From positions 248,001 through 312,000 of the forward strand of contig CAVXSD010000010.1 in NCBI GenBank assembly GCA_963764305.1: 64,000 nt of DNA, written 5' to 3'. Below, one piece after another: positions 8,804 through 18,368 of the stretch. The notes beneath the pieces were generated by a model, which made no database searches, was not told the origin of the DNA, and saw only the letters and a list, made by a program, of their open reading frames with translations. The position numbers and the translations under genes are program-made. The DNA is from Bog-473 sp963764305. GTDB taxonomy: Bacteria > Actinomycetota > Acidimicrobiia > Acidimicrobiales > RAAP-2. The first letter of the stretch is position 1. Every line of letters begins with the position of its first letter.

Positions 8804-9578
8804 ATGACCGCGTCCGACCTCTTCTCCATCGCCGGCAAGACGGCACTCGTCACCGGCGGAAGCCGCGGCATCGGCAGGATGATCGCCGAGGGCTTCGTGG
8901 ACGCGGGGGCGAAGGTCTACATCTCCTCGCGCAAGGCGGACGTCCTGGCCGAGGTCGCCGCCGAGCTCTCGCAAAAAGGTACCTGCATCGCCGTCCCCGC
9001 CGACCTGTCCACCGAGGCCGAGTGCCGTCGGCTCGCCGACGAGATGGCGACGCGGGAAGGCTCCCTGGACATCCTGGTGAACAACGCCGGTGCCACCTGG
9101 GGCACGCCCCTCGAGGACTTCGACGAGGCCGCCTTCGAGCGCGTGCTCGCCCTCAACGTGAAGGGCGTGTTCCACCTGACCAGGTTCCTCGTGCCGCTGT
9201 TGGAGAAAGCCGGGACGGTCGACGAGCCCGCCCGCGTCATCAACATCGGGTCGATCGACGGGATCGGGGTGCCCGCCCTCGAGACCTACTCCTACTCCGC
9301 GTCGAAGGCCGCCGTGCACCAGCTGACCCGGCACCTGGCCAAGCGCCTGGCGCCGCTCGTCACCGTCAACGCCATCGCACCGGGGCCCTTCCAGTCCAAG
9401 ATGATGGCAGCCACGCTCGAGGCCTTCGGGACGCAGATCGCCGCCGAGCGCGCCGCTCAAGCGCATCGGCCGGCCCGACGACATGGCCGGCGCAGCCATC
9501 TACCTCTCCTCTCGCGCCGGGGCCTACCTGACCGGAGCCATCATCCCGGTGGACGGGGGGATCGCCACCACCCGCTAG
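8804..9578 (+). CDS. SDR-family NAD(P)-dependent oxidoreductase, frameshifted near the C-terminus
   Basis: Classical short-chain dehydrogenase: cofactor motif TGGSRGIG, NNAG at the end of strand 4, a catalytic Ser in INIGSIDG, and YSASK holding the catalytic Tyr and Lys. The frame is good from ATG 8804 to about 9451 (IAAER). One base later the proper C-terminus continues as PLKRIGRPDDMAGAA, then LTGAIIPVDGG, and stops at TAG 9576-9578. This ending is typical of FabG-like SDRs, so the break is probably one surplus base in the GC-rich run near 9446-9453. It is likely a 3-hydroxyacyl or ketone reductase working with the neighbouring acyl-CoA dehydrogenase, though the substrate cannot be read. 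Confidence 0.85.
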
Positions 9579-9658
9579 CCCGTACACACACAGCTTCACA
9601 GCTTCATTGCGCTCACTGACGGCAGTCCGCCACGAGCCATCGATACAGGGGGTACACC

Positions 9659-10369
9659 GTGTTGTTGCTGCACCAGGTCCACCGCGTCCACGGCGCCGAG
9701 GAAGATGCCTTCGACGACGCCTTCCGCGACGAGTACCTGCCGGCACTGGCCAAGTCCGACGGGAGCAGGCTGCTCTGGTACCTGCGGCTGGCCCACGGCA
9801 GTGGGCAGGCCTACACGGTGGTCTCCATCACCGGCTGCCGGGACGCGGCGGCGTGGGGGGACCTGGCCGAGCGCGTGCGCGGCGGTGACCTCCGCGGCTG
9901 GTCGGCCAAGGTGGACGCCATGCGCCACTCCAGCGAGGCAAAGGTGATGCAGCCGGTGCCCTGGTCCCCGTTGCAGGAGATCGACCTCGCCACCGTGCCG
10001 GTGAACGGCGAGACCCACAAGAACTCCCTCTTCATGGAGGACACGGCCTGGCCCTACGCCGGCGGGCTGGAGGCCTACCTGCAAAAGGCGGGCACCCTCT
10101 ACGACCACACGCTGAGCAGCCAGAAGGAGGAGGGCACGGGCATGATCGAGCTCGAGGCCGCCTTCCAGCCCGTCTACGGGACCCACATGACGACCGAGGT
10201 GGTCCTCTGGCAGCGCGTCGTGAACACGAAGGCCGTCATGTGGATGCTGGGCCACGATCTCCCGCCCGAGGCGTCGGCCCCGGGGACGTGGCTGCACGAC
10301 GCCCTGGAGGTCCGCGACCGCTGGGAGAGCAGGCTGCTGCGCAGCGCGTCGTGGTCACCGCTGTACTGA
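9659..10369 (+). CDS. Hypothetical protein, 236 residues
   Basis: I do not recognise this protein with confidence. It starts at GTG 9659 and has no signal peptide or membrane segment. The first about 90 residues (MLLLHQVHRVHGAEEDAFDD onward, then WYLRLAHGSGQAYTVVSITG) and the region after residue 110 (MIELEAAFQPVYG, VVLWQRVV) each have the strand-helix-strand look of a dimeric ferredoxin-like (NIPSNAP/EthD-type) module, so it may be an internally duplicated version of that fold. It lies 16 bases before a cupin gene on the same strand and 80 bases after the SDR, which suggests one catabolic unit. Confidence 0.6.
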   Translation: MLLLHQVHRVHGAEEDAFDDAFRDEYLPALAKSDGSRLLWYLRLAHGSGQAYTVVSITGCRDAAAWGDLAERVRGGDLRGWSAKVDAMRHSSEAKVMQPVPWSPLQEIDLATVPVNGETHKNSLFMEDTAWPYAGGLEAYLQKAGTLYDHTLSSQKEEGTGMIELEAAFQPVYGTHMTTEVVLWQRVVNTKAVMWMLGHDLPPEASAPGTWLHDALEVRDRWESRLLRSASWSPLY

Positions 10370-10385
10370 GCCACGGCGACGGCCG

Positions 10386-10799
10386 ATGAGTCCCGCGGAG
10401 TCCGGCGGCTTCGACCTCGCCCGCACCTTCGTGCACCTGGGCCAGGGTTCCACCGCGACTCCCCTGCCCGACTTCGATTGGTCTGCGGAGCACGTCGAGG
10501 CCTACCGCCGGAGGTTCGCCGCCGACGGGAAGGAGGGGCGGCTCGTCTGCGTCACCGCCCAGGACGCGACCTGGGACGGGTGGGAACGGCACCCGGCCGG
10601 GGAGGAGGTCGTCGTCCTGCTCTCAGGGCGCGTCGACATCGTGCAGGATCTCGACGGCGGGCACCACGTCGTCGAGCTGCGACCGGGTCAGGCCATGGTG
10701 AACCCGGTGGGCGTGTGGCACACGGCCCGGGTCCACGAGCCGGGGCTGGCGCTCTTCATCACCCCCGGCGACGGCACGGAGCACCGCCCGCTCGATTGA
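10386..10799 (+). CDS. Cupin-domain protein
   Basis: A single-domain cupin of 137 residues starting at ATG 10386. The beta-barrel core is visible as WERHPAGEEVVVLLSGRVDI, followed by the second conserved block RPGQAMVNPVGVWHTARVH. The first block has one His and a Glu pair instead of the full HxH-E set. The second contributes a His in WHTA. Metal binding is therefore plausible but not certain. Small cupins of this type act as isomerases or dioxygenases or simply bind small molecules. It is the last gene of the 5.7-10.8 kb rightward block and converges on the next gene with a three-base gap. Confidence 0.7.
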   Translation: MSPAESGGFDLARTFVHLGQGSTATPLPDFDWSAEHVEAYRRRFAADGKEGRLVCVTAQDATWDGWERHPAGEEVVVLLSGRVDIVQDLDGGHHVVELRPGQAMVNPVGVWHTARVHEPGLALFITPGDGTEHRPLD

Positions 10800-10802
10800 G
10801 CG

Positions 10803-11657
10803 TCAACGGACGGGCGCCAGGTCGTGGGGCCCCTGCGGCGGGTACCCTCCGGCGGCGCGTAGGGCCTGGCCCCACGGGGTGAGCAGGGCGAGCAACTCGT
10901 CGAACGAGTCACCGAGTGCGTGGAGCACCGCCTCGCACTGCGAGTCGGTCGCGACCTCGACCGACTCGCGCAGCTCCCGGCCCTCGGGCGTGAGCGCGCC
11001 GTCGGCCACCAGGCCACGTTCCGACAGCCGGGTCTCCGCCGCATCGAGCTGCTCGGCCGACCAGGCACACGTCCGGACGTAGCTCCGCATCGGGAGGCCC
11101 CAGTAGAGCTCGGTGAGCAGCCCGATCTCGGCCGCGTCGAGGCCGGCCGATGTCCACGCCGCCGTGTGCGCGTCACCGCGGTACTCGCGCAGCAGGTCCG
11201 CGAGCCGCCACATGTCGCCCACGGGATCGCCGGGCAGGCCGAGGCTCACGAGGCCGGCGAAGAGGGGCTTGCCCTCGGGGCGCAGCGGCGCCGCCGCCGC
11301 CGCCAACAGCTCGATGGCGCGCTCCAGACCGGCCGGTTCCGCGCCCAGGACCCGCACCAACTGGCCGACCGCACCGCGCGTGCGCGCCGCGCACACGGTG
11401 GCTGCGTCCACCTTGGTCCAGCCGAACCGGACCGCGGACACCACCGCATCGGGATTGAAGACCGCGAACGCGGCGGCGACCACCTCGCCCGGGACCTGAC
11501 CCATCACCGAGCCGCGGCTCGTGAAGTAGGCCGGCCCGTCAGGGAGCTGCACACCGCTCGGGAGCGACCCCGGGCTGGGCGAGAAGCCGAGCTCGGCGTA
11601 GGCCGCGTGGCACTCGGGGGAGAAGTACACCTGGCCGGCCACCGGCTCCAGTGCCAT
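10803..11657 (-). CDS. SCO6745-family protein (winged-helix-like)
   Basis: The leftward gene encodes 284 residues from ATG 11657, chosen because AAGAAGG precedes it and the homology begins MALEPVAGQVYFSPECHAAYAELGF. It matches the actinobacterial SCO6745 family: SRGSVMGQVPGEVVAAAFAVFNP near residue 45, a long Ala-rich helical middle, GYRG-type EYRGDAHTAAWTSAGLDAAE, and a C-terminal MarR-like winged-helix part (ERGLVADGALTPEGRELRE). Family members have no established biochemical role. The C-terminal HTH-like part suggests nucleic-acid or small-molecule sensing. No membrane segments. Confidence 0.8.
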   Translation of the reverse strand: MALEPVAGQVYFSPECHAAYAELGFSPSPGSLPSGVQLPDGPAYFTSRGSVMGQVPGEVVAAAFAVFNPDAVVSAVRFGWTKVDAATVCAARTRGAVGQLVRVLGAEPAGLERAIELLAAAAAPLRPEGKPLFAGLVSLGLPGDPVGDMWRLADLLREYRGDAHTAAWTSAGLDAAEIGLLTELYWGLPMRSYVRTCAWSAEQLDAAETRLSERGLVADGALTPEGRELRESVEVATDSQCEAVLHALGDSFDELLALLTPWGQALRAAGGYPPQGPHDLAPVR

Positions 11658-11738
11658 GGCCAGCCTTCTTGTCGAGGAAGTGCGCAACCCGGTCACTCGT
11701 GCCACCCTACGCCAGCACGTTCCTTTAACGTCTTCTCA

Positions 11739-12218
11739 GTGACGATGGGGGACGAACAACCCTGGCTCCACCCCTCCCCTGGACTGTGGCGGATGCGGCG
11801 GGCCGAGGTGGTGACGGTCTCGGTGGTGCTGGCAGCGTTCTTCGGGCTTCTCTTTCTGGCCGCCGTCAGCCCTCTGGCCGGGCTCGTCAGCGCCCTCGTC
11901 GTGGCGACGCTCGGCACGGTGCTCTGGTGGTTCCTGCGCCGTCGCTTCCGGGCCTGGCGCTATCAGGAGCGCCACGAGGACCTCATCGTGGCGCGCGGGG
12001 TCATGGTACAGCGGCTCTCCGTGGTGCCCTACGGGAGGATGCAGTTCGTCGAAGTGACCGCCGGCCCCCTCGAGCGCATCTTCGGGCTCTCGACCGTCAA
12101 GCTCCACACGGCGGCGGCGGCCAGCGACGCCCGGATCCCCGGGCTCGAGCGGGAGGAGGCGGCGCGGCTCCGGGACCGGCTGACCGAGCTGGGCGAGTCG
12201 ATGGCGGCGGGCATGTGA
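11739..12218 (+). CDS. Bacterial PH-domain (bPH2) membrane protein, YdbS-like
   Basis: A small protein of about 160 residues with two adjacent membrane segments (VVLAAFFGLLFLAAV and LVSALVVATLGTVLWWFL) followed by one bPH2 domain: DLIVARGVMVQRLSVVPYGRMQFVEV, then GLSTVKLHTA. The start is GTG 11739 or ATG 11745, with no clear ribosome site. YdbS/YdbT-type pairs are membrane proteins of unknown mechanism; in Bacillus the pair confers resistance to certain bacteriocins. The stop overlaps the start of the next PH-domain gene (GTGA), so the two are coupled. Confidence 0.82.
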   Translation: MTMGDEQPWLHPSPGLWRMRRAEVVTVSVVLAAFFGLLFLAAVSPLAGLVSALVVATLGTVLWWFLRRRFRAWRYQERHEDLIVARGVMVQRLSVVPYGRMQFVEVTAGPLERIFGLSTVKLHTAAAASDARIPGLEREEAARLRDRLTELGESMAAGM

Positions 12219-13685
12219 CGGAGACCCGGACCGATCCACTGCCTCCCGACGAGGGCTGGTGCCGGCTCCACCCGCTCACTCCGGTGGTCCGCGTGGGCCG
12301 GCTCGCCCCGGCGCTCGTGCTCCTCCTCCTGGTGTCGACGGTTCACTCGAAGGCCGAGAACGGGCGAGCCGAGACCTACTACCTCGTCGTGATCACCGTG
12401 GCTTCGATGGTCTACGGCTACATCCACTGGATGGTCACCCGCTGGCGGTTCGAAGGGGACACGCTGCGGATCGAGACCGGGCTCATCCGGAAGGACTCGC
12501 GGCGGCTGCCGCTGGCCCGCATCCAGGCGGTGGACATCGTCCGTCCCGTGCTGGCGCGGCTCCTCGGCGTCTCGGAGTTGCGCATCCGGCTTGCGGGGTC
12601 GGGGTCCACCGACGGCAAGCTGGCCTTCCTCTCCGAGGCGCAGGCGTCCGAGCTCCGGCTGGTGCTGCTGGCGGGCCACATCGACGCCGAGGGCGCCGCG
12701 TCGAGCAACACCGGCCTGCCCATGGCCAAAGTGGACACGGGTCGCCTCCTCGCGTCGACCTTCCTCTCGCTGATGACGATCCTGCTCATCGGCACGGTGG
12801 CCGCGCTGGCCGTCCTCGACCAATTTCGAACCGAAGACGGCGGCGGGCGCGGCGGGGTTCCTCGCCGTGTACCTCCTCAGCGCCGCCGGACTGCTCTGGC
12901 GCCGGCTCTCGGGTCAGTTAGGCCTCATCGCCGTGGAGGCCCCCGAGGGCGTGTGCATCCGGCGCGGGCTGCTGCAGACCATCTCGGAGACGGTGCCATA
13001 CGGCAGGATCCAGGCGGTGCGCCAAGTGGAGCCCCTGTTGTGGCGTCCCTTCGGGTGGTGCCGTCTCGAAGTGGACGTGGCCGGCGCCACCGCGCGCAAC
13101 CAGCGGGGCGAGGGCACGAGCGTCGTCCGCAAGGCGCTCCTCCCCGTGGGGTCGCAGCAGGACTCCTGGCACCTCCTGGCCCGCCTTCTCGGCGCGCCGG
13201 ATCCCGTGCGCACGGCGCCCCCGGGGCGAGCCCGGCTGAAGGCCCCGCTGAGCTTCCACTACCTCTCCGCCGGACACGATGGCGCGCACGCCGTCTGCGT
13301 GACGGGTCGGATCAACCGGGCGACCATCTGGGTCCCCCTGGAGAAGACGCAGAGCATCCGGCGGGTCCAGGGCCCGTTGCAGCGGCCACTCGGGCTTGCC
13401 ACCGTCCACGTCGACGTGGCAGGGAAGCGGGCGCGCGCCGAGTTCCGGGACCGGGGGGTGGACGAGGCGGACCGGCTGGTGGCCGAACTGATGCAATTGA
13501 GCCGGGCGGCCCGGCAGCGTGACCGCACGGGCACCCCGGCGTCGAACCCCCACGACGCCCCGTCAGGCTGGTACCCGGACCCCGCGGGACGCCACGAACG
13601 GCGCTACTGGCACGAGGGCCGTTGGACCGAGAACGTGGCCAACGGCGGACGCCGGAGTGCCGACGCGCCTACGCCCGCGCCGTGA
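12215..13685 (+). CDS. bPH2-repeat membrane protein with C-terminal DUF2510, frameshifted
   Basis: YdbT-like partner of the preceding gene. GTG 12215 overlaps its stop. Two membrane segments are followed by a bPH2 domain (LRIETGLIRKDSRRLPLARIQAVDI), then another membrane pair where the frame breaks near 12830-12860 and resumes as AGFLAVYLLSAAGLLW. A second bPH2 (CIRRGLLQTISETVPYGRIQ) and a third, divergent one (VTGRINRATIWVPLEKTQSI) follow. The tail is a DUF2510 module (GWYPDPAGRHERRYWHEGRW), which is usually N-terminal, so its position here is unusual. The last 17 bases overlap the end of the convergent P450 gene. Confidence 0.82.
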
Positions 13686-14895
13686 AGCGCATCGGGAAAT
13701 GGTCGATGGAGCGGATGCCCGACGTGTAGACCAGCGTGTGGTCGGGCTCGATCTCGTACTCGGGTATCCGTTTGTGCCACTCCCGGACGGCGACCCGCAA
13801 CTCGAGGCGGGCCAGGTGTGACCCCAGGCAGCGATGGATGCCGCCGCCGAAGGCGATGTGCCGGTTGACCTCGCGGTCGAAGCGCACCACTTCGGCATCG
13901 GGGAATTCGGCCTCGTCCGTGTTGGCCGAGCCGATCATGATCATCACCTGATCACCCTGGTGCACGGGGCAGCCGGCAAGCTCGGTCTCCGTGACCGCGA
14001 CGCGGGCCACGCCCATGACCGGGGTCTCCCAGCGCAGGAGCTCCTCGATGGCGTTCGGGATGATCGCGGGGTCCTCGGCGAGCTGGCGCCGGTGCTCGGG
14101 GTGCTCGGCGAGGAAGGCGAACATGCAGTCCAGGGTGGCCGTGACGGTATCGAGCCCGGCAATGAGGAACAGGAAGCAGATGTCGAGGATGTCCTCACGG
14201 GTGAGACGGTCGCCGTCGACTTCGACGTCGAGGAAGTGTGAGAGGAGGTCGTTTTGCCGCTCTTTCTCACGCTCGTCGAGGACCTCGTTGAAGTAGTCGT
14301 AGACCGAGTCAGCGATCTTCTGCTGGTACTCGACGGCCTCCCGCGATCCGTAGAGCTTCCCGGTCACGTGGTCGGGGCGGATGATGCCGTCCTTCATGAT
14401 GAGGAAGCGGTCCAGCTCGTCGAGGGGCAGCCCGAGGAGCGTCAGAAAGACCTGGGACGGGAACGGGACGGAGAACTCCTTGGCGAAGTCCACCTCGCCC
14501 CGCTCGACGAAACCGTCGATGAGGTGATTGACGAGCTCCGAGACCTCCTCGTCCATTGCCGCCATCTTGCGCGGTGAGAAGATCGGGTCGAGCAACTTGC
14601 GAAACTTCTTGTGCTCGGGCGGGTCGATCTGGAGCGGGATCAGCGGCCGCTTGTTCTTGAGGTCCACGGCATCCATGTTGGAGGAGAAGATCTCGGGGTG
14701 TCGCAGGGCGAAATCGATCTCCTCCTTGCGCGACAGGAGGATGCCGGGATTCTCACCCAGGGCCACGGACAGCACCGGCATCTCGTCACGAAGCAGCTTG
14801 AAGGTCGGCTGCGGGTGGGCGGCCATGTCCGGATCCATCGCCGAGAGCGGGTTCCCCCCGGACTCTGCCGTGACTGTCTCGGTCTCACTCTCCAT
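13669..14895 (-). CDS. Cytochrome P450
   Basis: Soluble heme monooxygenase of 408 residues with all diagnostic motifs: the I-helix oxygen-activation motif AGLDTVTA, ExxR in EELLRWETP, and the heme loop FGGGIHRCLGSHLAR with the proximal Cys. It has no membrane anchor, as usual for bacterial class I P450s that take electrons from ferredoxin. No ferredoxin or reductase gene lies next to it. The start overlaps the stop of the upstream TetR gene by 11 bases, so the two are co-transcribed and the regulator probably senses the substrate or product. The 3' end overlaps the convergent PH-domain gene by 17 bases. Confidence 0.95.
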   Translation of the reverse strand: MESETETVTAESGGNPLSAMDPDMAAHPQPTFKLLRDEMPVLSVALGENPGILLSRKEEIDFALRHPEIFSSNMDAVDLKNKRPLIPLQIDPPEHKKFRKLLDPIFSPRKMAAMDEEVSELVNHLIDGFVERGEVDFAKEFSVPFPSQVFLTLLGLPLDELDRFLIMKDGIIRPDHVTGKLYGSREAVEYQQKIADSVYDYFNEVLDEREKERQNDLLSHFLDVEVDGDRLTREDILDICFLFLIAGLDTVTATLDCMFAFLAEHPEHRRQLAEDPAIIPNAIEELLRWETPVMGVARVAVTETELAGCPVHQGDQVMIMIGSANTDEAEFPDAEVVRFDREVNRHIAFGGGIHRCLGSHLARLELRVAVREWHKRIPEYEIEPDHTLVYTSGIRSIDHFPMRFTARA

Positions 14896-15508
14896 GGGTC
14901 TCCTCCGAATTGATCTGCAGGATGCGGTTGACTGATTGCACGAGCGAGGCGTCGTCCGTCTCGGGGATGATCCAGCTCGACGCGAAGAGGCGCACGATGA
15001 CGTCGGCCAGCTGCTCGCGGCCGAGGGAACCCGCCGCCACTGCCGGCACCGCGTCGAGCGCGTCCCCGAGGCGCAGCACCAGCTCGGCCCGCAACGACGG
15101 CAGGTGATCGAGGAGGTAGCTCAGGACGAATCCCGACTCCGTCTCGAAGAGGGGACGGCAGGGGTGGGTGCGGATGAAATCGAAGGCGTAGGCCATGAAG
15201 GCGGTAATGCGCTCTTCGGGTGACCGCGCGGCCGAGAGCACGGCGTCGAGCCCGTCGGAGAACCGCTGGGCGTCGTAGGCGGCGGCCGCAGCCAGCACGT
15301 GGTCCCTGCTGGGGAAGTACCGGTACAGGGTGCCCCTGGAGACGCCGGCCGCTTCCGCGATCTCCCGCATCCCGAGCCGGCGCACCCCACGCCGGCCGAT
15401 GAGCCCGAGCGCTGCGGTGAGAATCCGCTCCTCGGTCGGGCTGAACGACCCCTCCGTGGCGCCGTCGAAGACGGCACCGGGGGTGGCGTCCTGCAGGGTC
15501 GCCGTCAT
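14885..15508 (-). CDS. TetR-family transcriptional regulator
   Basis: A 207-residue repressor. The N-terminal helix-turn-helix is canonical: ILTAALGLIGRRGVRRLGMREIAEAAGVSRGTLYRYFPSRDH in residues about 29-70. The C-terminal ligand domain is helical (FIRTHPCRPLFETESGFVLSYLLDHLPSL). It starts at ATG 15508 and is co-transcribed with the P450. An inverted repeat sits 15 bases upstream of the start, the expected place for autoregulation. Ligand unknown. Confidence 0.92.
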   Translation of the reverse strand: MTATLQDATPGAVFDGATEGSFSPTEERILTAALGLIGRRGVRRLGMREIAEAAGVSRGTLYRYFPSRDHVLAAAAAYDAQRFSDGLDAVLSAARSPEERITAFMAYAFDFIRTHPCRPLFETESGFVLSYLLDHLPSLRAELVLRLGDALDAVPAVAAGSLGREQLADVIVRLFASSWIIPETDDASLVQSVNRILQINSEETHGE

Positions 15509-15522
15509 TGGGAGGACATATT

Positions 15523-15546
15523 AGACACTTTCTGTTCTTTGTGTCT
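15523..15546. promoter_or_regulatory. Inverted repeat upstream of tetR-P450
   Basis: AGACAC at 15523-15528 is matched by GTGTCT at 15541-15546 with a 12-base AT-rich centre. The AT-rich stretch (tttctgttcttt) stands out from the surrounding high-GC sequence. Location and symmetry suit a TetR operator overlapping the promoter of the tetR-P450 transcript. The assignment rests on position only. Confidence 0.45.
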
Positions 15547-15579
15547 CTCAATGGGCGCTGCGGGGAGGCCGCTCCCCGC

Positions 15580-18090
15580 TCACGCTCTGCTTCTGCGCCT
15601 CCAGCTTCGGAGGGTGGGCACGACGAACATCCCCACCAGGGCGGCCAGTCCGATCACCGTGGCCAGCAGCCCGAGATGATCCGCGCCCGATGCCCCGTAG
15701 GTCAGCGACACGTCGTGGCTGGTGGGGACGACCACCATCAGGTTGGGCGTCACCCGCCACGGGCCGTCCGCCCCACTGGCATGCCAGTTGGGGAAGTACG
15801 AGACCTTGACGAGCACCGGGGTGCCCACCCGTGAGACGTGGAAGCTGACGGACGAGTCGGTCTGCGTCACCGCGCTGACCTTGGTCGTCCCGGCGTGTTT
15901 GACCTTCGGTCGGATGTCGCGCACCGGGGTCCGGGGCCACTCCGGGGGACCGCTCTGCGCCAGCTCGACGTCCCACTGGCTCGGGTCGGTGTACCAGCGC
16001 AATGCCGGTCCCTCGTGTGTGGCGTTCCCGAGCCAGCTCGCCGGCCCCGGCGTCACCCCCGAGAGGACGACCGGGTCGTTGGCCAGCGGGGTGACGAGCG
16101 ACGAGTCCTTGATCAGGTAGACGTTCCAGGTGGTGTGCGTGAGGGCGCCGCTGTAGTTGTAGGTCCACGGGCCGGTCTTGGCGACGAGCTGCAGGTCCGG
16201 GTCGATCGCGGCCTCCTGCTCGACCTCCGTCGTCTCCGCCATGAAGTACTTCACCCCGAGCTGTTGCAGGTGCTGCACCCCGAGCGTGACGTTGAGGGAG
16301 CCGTACGGAAGGCCGACCTCGGGCTCGGAGGGTCCGGCGGACAGCTCGGCCTGGTTGAGGAAATGGTACGGCGTCGTGGTCGAGGACTCGAAGAGGAGGC
16401 CCTCCATCGAGTCGATGCACCCGTTCGTCTCGTACGGCAGGAGCATCAGCGCCTCGGGTGTGCCGAAACGATTCTCACTGGCGCTGTACTCCCACATCGC
16501 CCGGCCGCACCCGTAGCGCTTGCCGACCGCATTCATCGTCTGCATGACCGACTTGAACTCCGGGTAGGAAGCCTGGCCCTGGTAGCCCTCGTAGTTGTAG
16601 TTGGACCAGTTCGTGACCTGGTTGGCTCCGACGGTGACCGGCAACGACGACGCCGGCAGCACGAAGGGCGGCACCACCGCCACCATGACGGCGAGCAGCC
16701 CGAGGACCGCACCACTGACGGCGGCCGGGCCCCAGCGCCGGGACGGCACCGGTGCGGGCCTCAGGGGGCGGTCGGGTGGCAGGCCCCCGGCCCACGCAGC
16801 CGCATCGGCCTCGGCCGCCTCGCGCCGGTCCCGCGCCCGGCGCCACGCCGTCGCGACGGCGATGCTCGCGATGCCGAACACCCATGCCGCCATGATGTAG
16901 ACGGACAGGAACCACAGGGGCAGCAAGCGGACGTTGTAGAGACTGCCCTGCGGGTCGAGCGCGGTCGCCAACGCCGACGCGATTCCCAGCACGGTGACGG
17001 TGATGCCGAAGCGACTCCGCACGAAGAACGCCGTGATGGCGCCGATGCCGGCCAGGACGAGAGCCCAGGCGTCGGCCTCCCGGAAGTACTGGGCCCAACC
17101 CTCGACGTTCGTGTAGCCCATCGACGACGAGTACGCGTGCTCGAGCCCGAAGGGGGCCAGCCACCACCCCGAGAGCAGCAGCCCGATCGCCACGGTCGAG
17201 CCGGCCCACCAGAGCGTGCGTGTCCGAGGCACGTGTTGCGCGTGTGCGTCGTTCCGCCAGATCCGCAGGGCTGAATCGCCGATCCCCCAGCGCGCCGGGA
17301 GCAGCTCGACGATCGTCAAGATGACGGCGCCCCCCAGCGCGTACATGCCCGGGACGATGTGCGAGAGCACGCATCCGGCGAGCACGACCGCGGCCCACCC
17401 CCGGTAGCGGCCCTCTCTGACGGCACAGGCGAAGAGCCCGAGAAACAACACGGCCAGCGAGAGACTGAAGGAGAAGGCGTACTCTCCTGCCAGCGTCGAG
17501 AACAGGTTCCCGCCATAGATGGTGAACGTGTAATCGAACAGGAACGGCAGGGTGGCCGCGGCCAGCAGCGTGGGGAGCGGGGCGCGGAGCCGGAAGAACC
17601 GGCCACACGCCCAGGCACAGATGGGGAGCATGACCGAACCGAGGATCGTCCCCAGCTTGAACGCGACGCCGTAGGGGATCACCCAGCCGCCGATCGCGAT
17701 GAACAGGTCGGGAATCGTGAAGTAGAAGGTGTACAGCGGGAAGCCGTCGTACCAACCGGGGTCCCAGCCCGTCAGGTGGCCATGGCTCATCAGCGTCTCG
17801 AGGAACTTGGGCATCGCGATGTGCGCGCCCGTGTCGCCGCCGGTGGTCGTCGTGTTCGTGAGCAGCATGCCGGGGTGCAGCTGCGACAGCGTGACGAGGA
17901 TGACGCTGGCGATCGTGATCACCGTGATGGCTCCCGGCACCCACCACCAGCTGCCGTGGGGCGAGGTCTGATCCTGCCGGGGAGACGGATCCGCCACCTT
18001 TGGAGCCTGCTCGATCACGGCCTCCGGGCCGGCCTGCTCAGGCACGCGTAACCGGGTGCGAGCCGGCGCGGTGCACGGCGTCGGTCGCAC
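15580..18090 (-). CDS. Large polytopic membrane protein, 6-PTPS-related / GT-C-like
   Basis: An 836-residue protein with a cytoplasmic Pro-rich start, about 12 membrane helices up to residue ~490, and a large extracytoplasmic domain of about 300 residues ending in one more helix and a basic tail. After the first helix comes NTTTTGGDTGAHIAMPKFLE and DPGWYDGFPLYTFYFTIPD. This acidic loop is characteristic of the membrane family named after its 6-pyruvoyl-tetrahydropterin-synthase-related domain and resembles the GT-C glycosyltransferase first loop. Such proteins are thought to transfer sugars from lipid carriers or to build cell-surface polymers. The GTG start at 18090 is uncertain, since the first ~45 residues are poorly conserved-looking. 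Monocistronic. Confidence 0.75.
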   Translation of the reverse strand: MRPTPCTAPARTRLRVPEQAGPEAVIEQAPKVADPSPRQDQTSPHGSWWWVPGAITVITIASVILVTLSQLHPGMLLTNTTTTGGDTGAHIAMPKFLETLMSHGHLTGWDPGWYDGFPLYTFYFTIPDLFIAIGGWVIPYGVAFKLGTILGSVMLPICAWACGRFFRLRAPLPTLLAAATLPFLFDYTFTIYGGNLFSTLAGEYAFSFSLSLAVLFLGLFACAVREGRYRGWAAVVLAGCVLSHIVPGMYALGGAVILTIVELLPARWGIGDSALRIWRNDAHAQHVPRTRTLWWAGSTVAIGLLLSGWWLAPFGLEHAYSSSMGYTNVEGWAQYFREADAWALVLAGIGAITAFFVRSRFGITVTVLGIASALATALDPQGSLYNVRLLPLWFLSVYIMAAWVFGIASIAVATAWRRARDRREAAEADAAAWAGGLPPDRPLRPAPVPSRRWGPAAVSGAVLGLLAVMVAVVPPFVLPASSLPVTVGANQVTNWSNYNYEGYQGQASYPEFKSVMQTMNAVGKRYGCGRAMWEYSASENRFGTPEALMLLPYETNGCIDSMEGLLFESSTTTPYHFLNQAELSAGPSEPEVGLPYGSLNVTLGVQHLQQLGVKYFMAETTEVEQEAAIDPDLQLVAKTGPWTYNYSGALTHTTWNVYLIKDSSLVTPLANDPVVLSGVTPGPASWLGNATHEGPALRWYTDPSQWDVELAQSGPPEWPRTPVRDIRPKVKHAGTTKVSAVTQTDSSVSFHVSRVGTPVLVKVSYFPNWHASGADGPWRVTPNLMVVVPTSHDVSLTYGASGADHLGLLATVIGLAALVGMFVVPTLRSWRRRSRA

Positions 18091-18368
18091 CGCGGTCGTT
18101 CGGCCACATCCGGCTTACGTTACCGGCCCGACCTCCGTTCGAGGGATCGGGTCGGCGAGGACGCCGGGTCCCGGCCAAGGCGAAGAAAGGAGCTCTGAAC
18201 TGGCCTGCGAGCGGTGAGCGCACCGCCTCGACGTGGCCCGTCCGCCGACCACGCCCCTTCGCCCCGAGCGCGTGCAGAGTCGGATGGAGCACGGGCGGCG
18301 CGTCCCCGAAAACCCCCGCTCGGTTGCCGCGCCACCGCCGTGCGCTTTCCGGGCTCTCGTGCGCTGCC

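Noticed and set aside
15838..17274. 478-residue plus-strand frame across the large membrane protein gene
   Set aside because: Charged, low-complexity translation opposite a clear polytopic membrane protein; a shadow frame.
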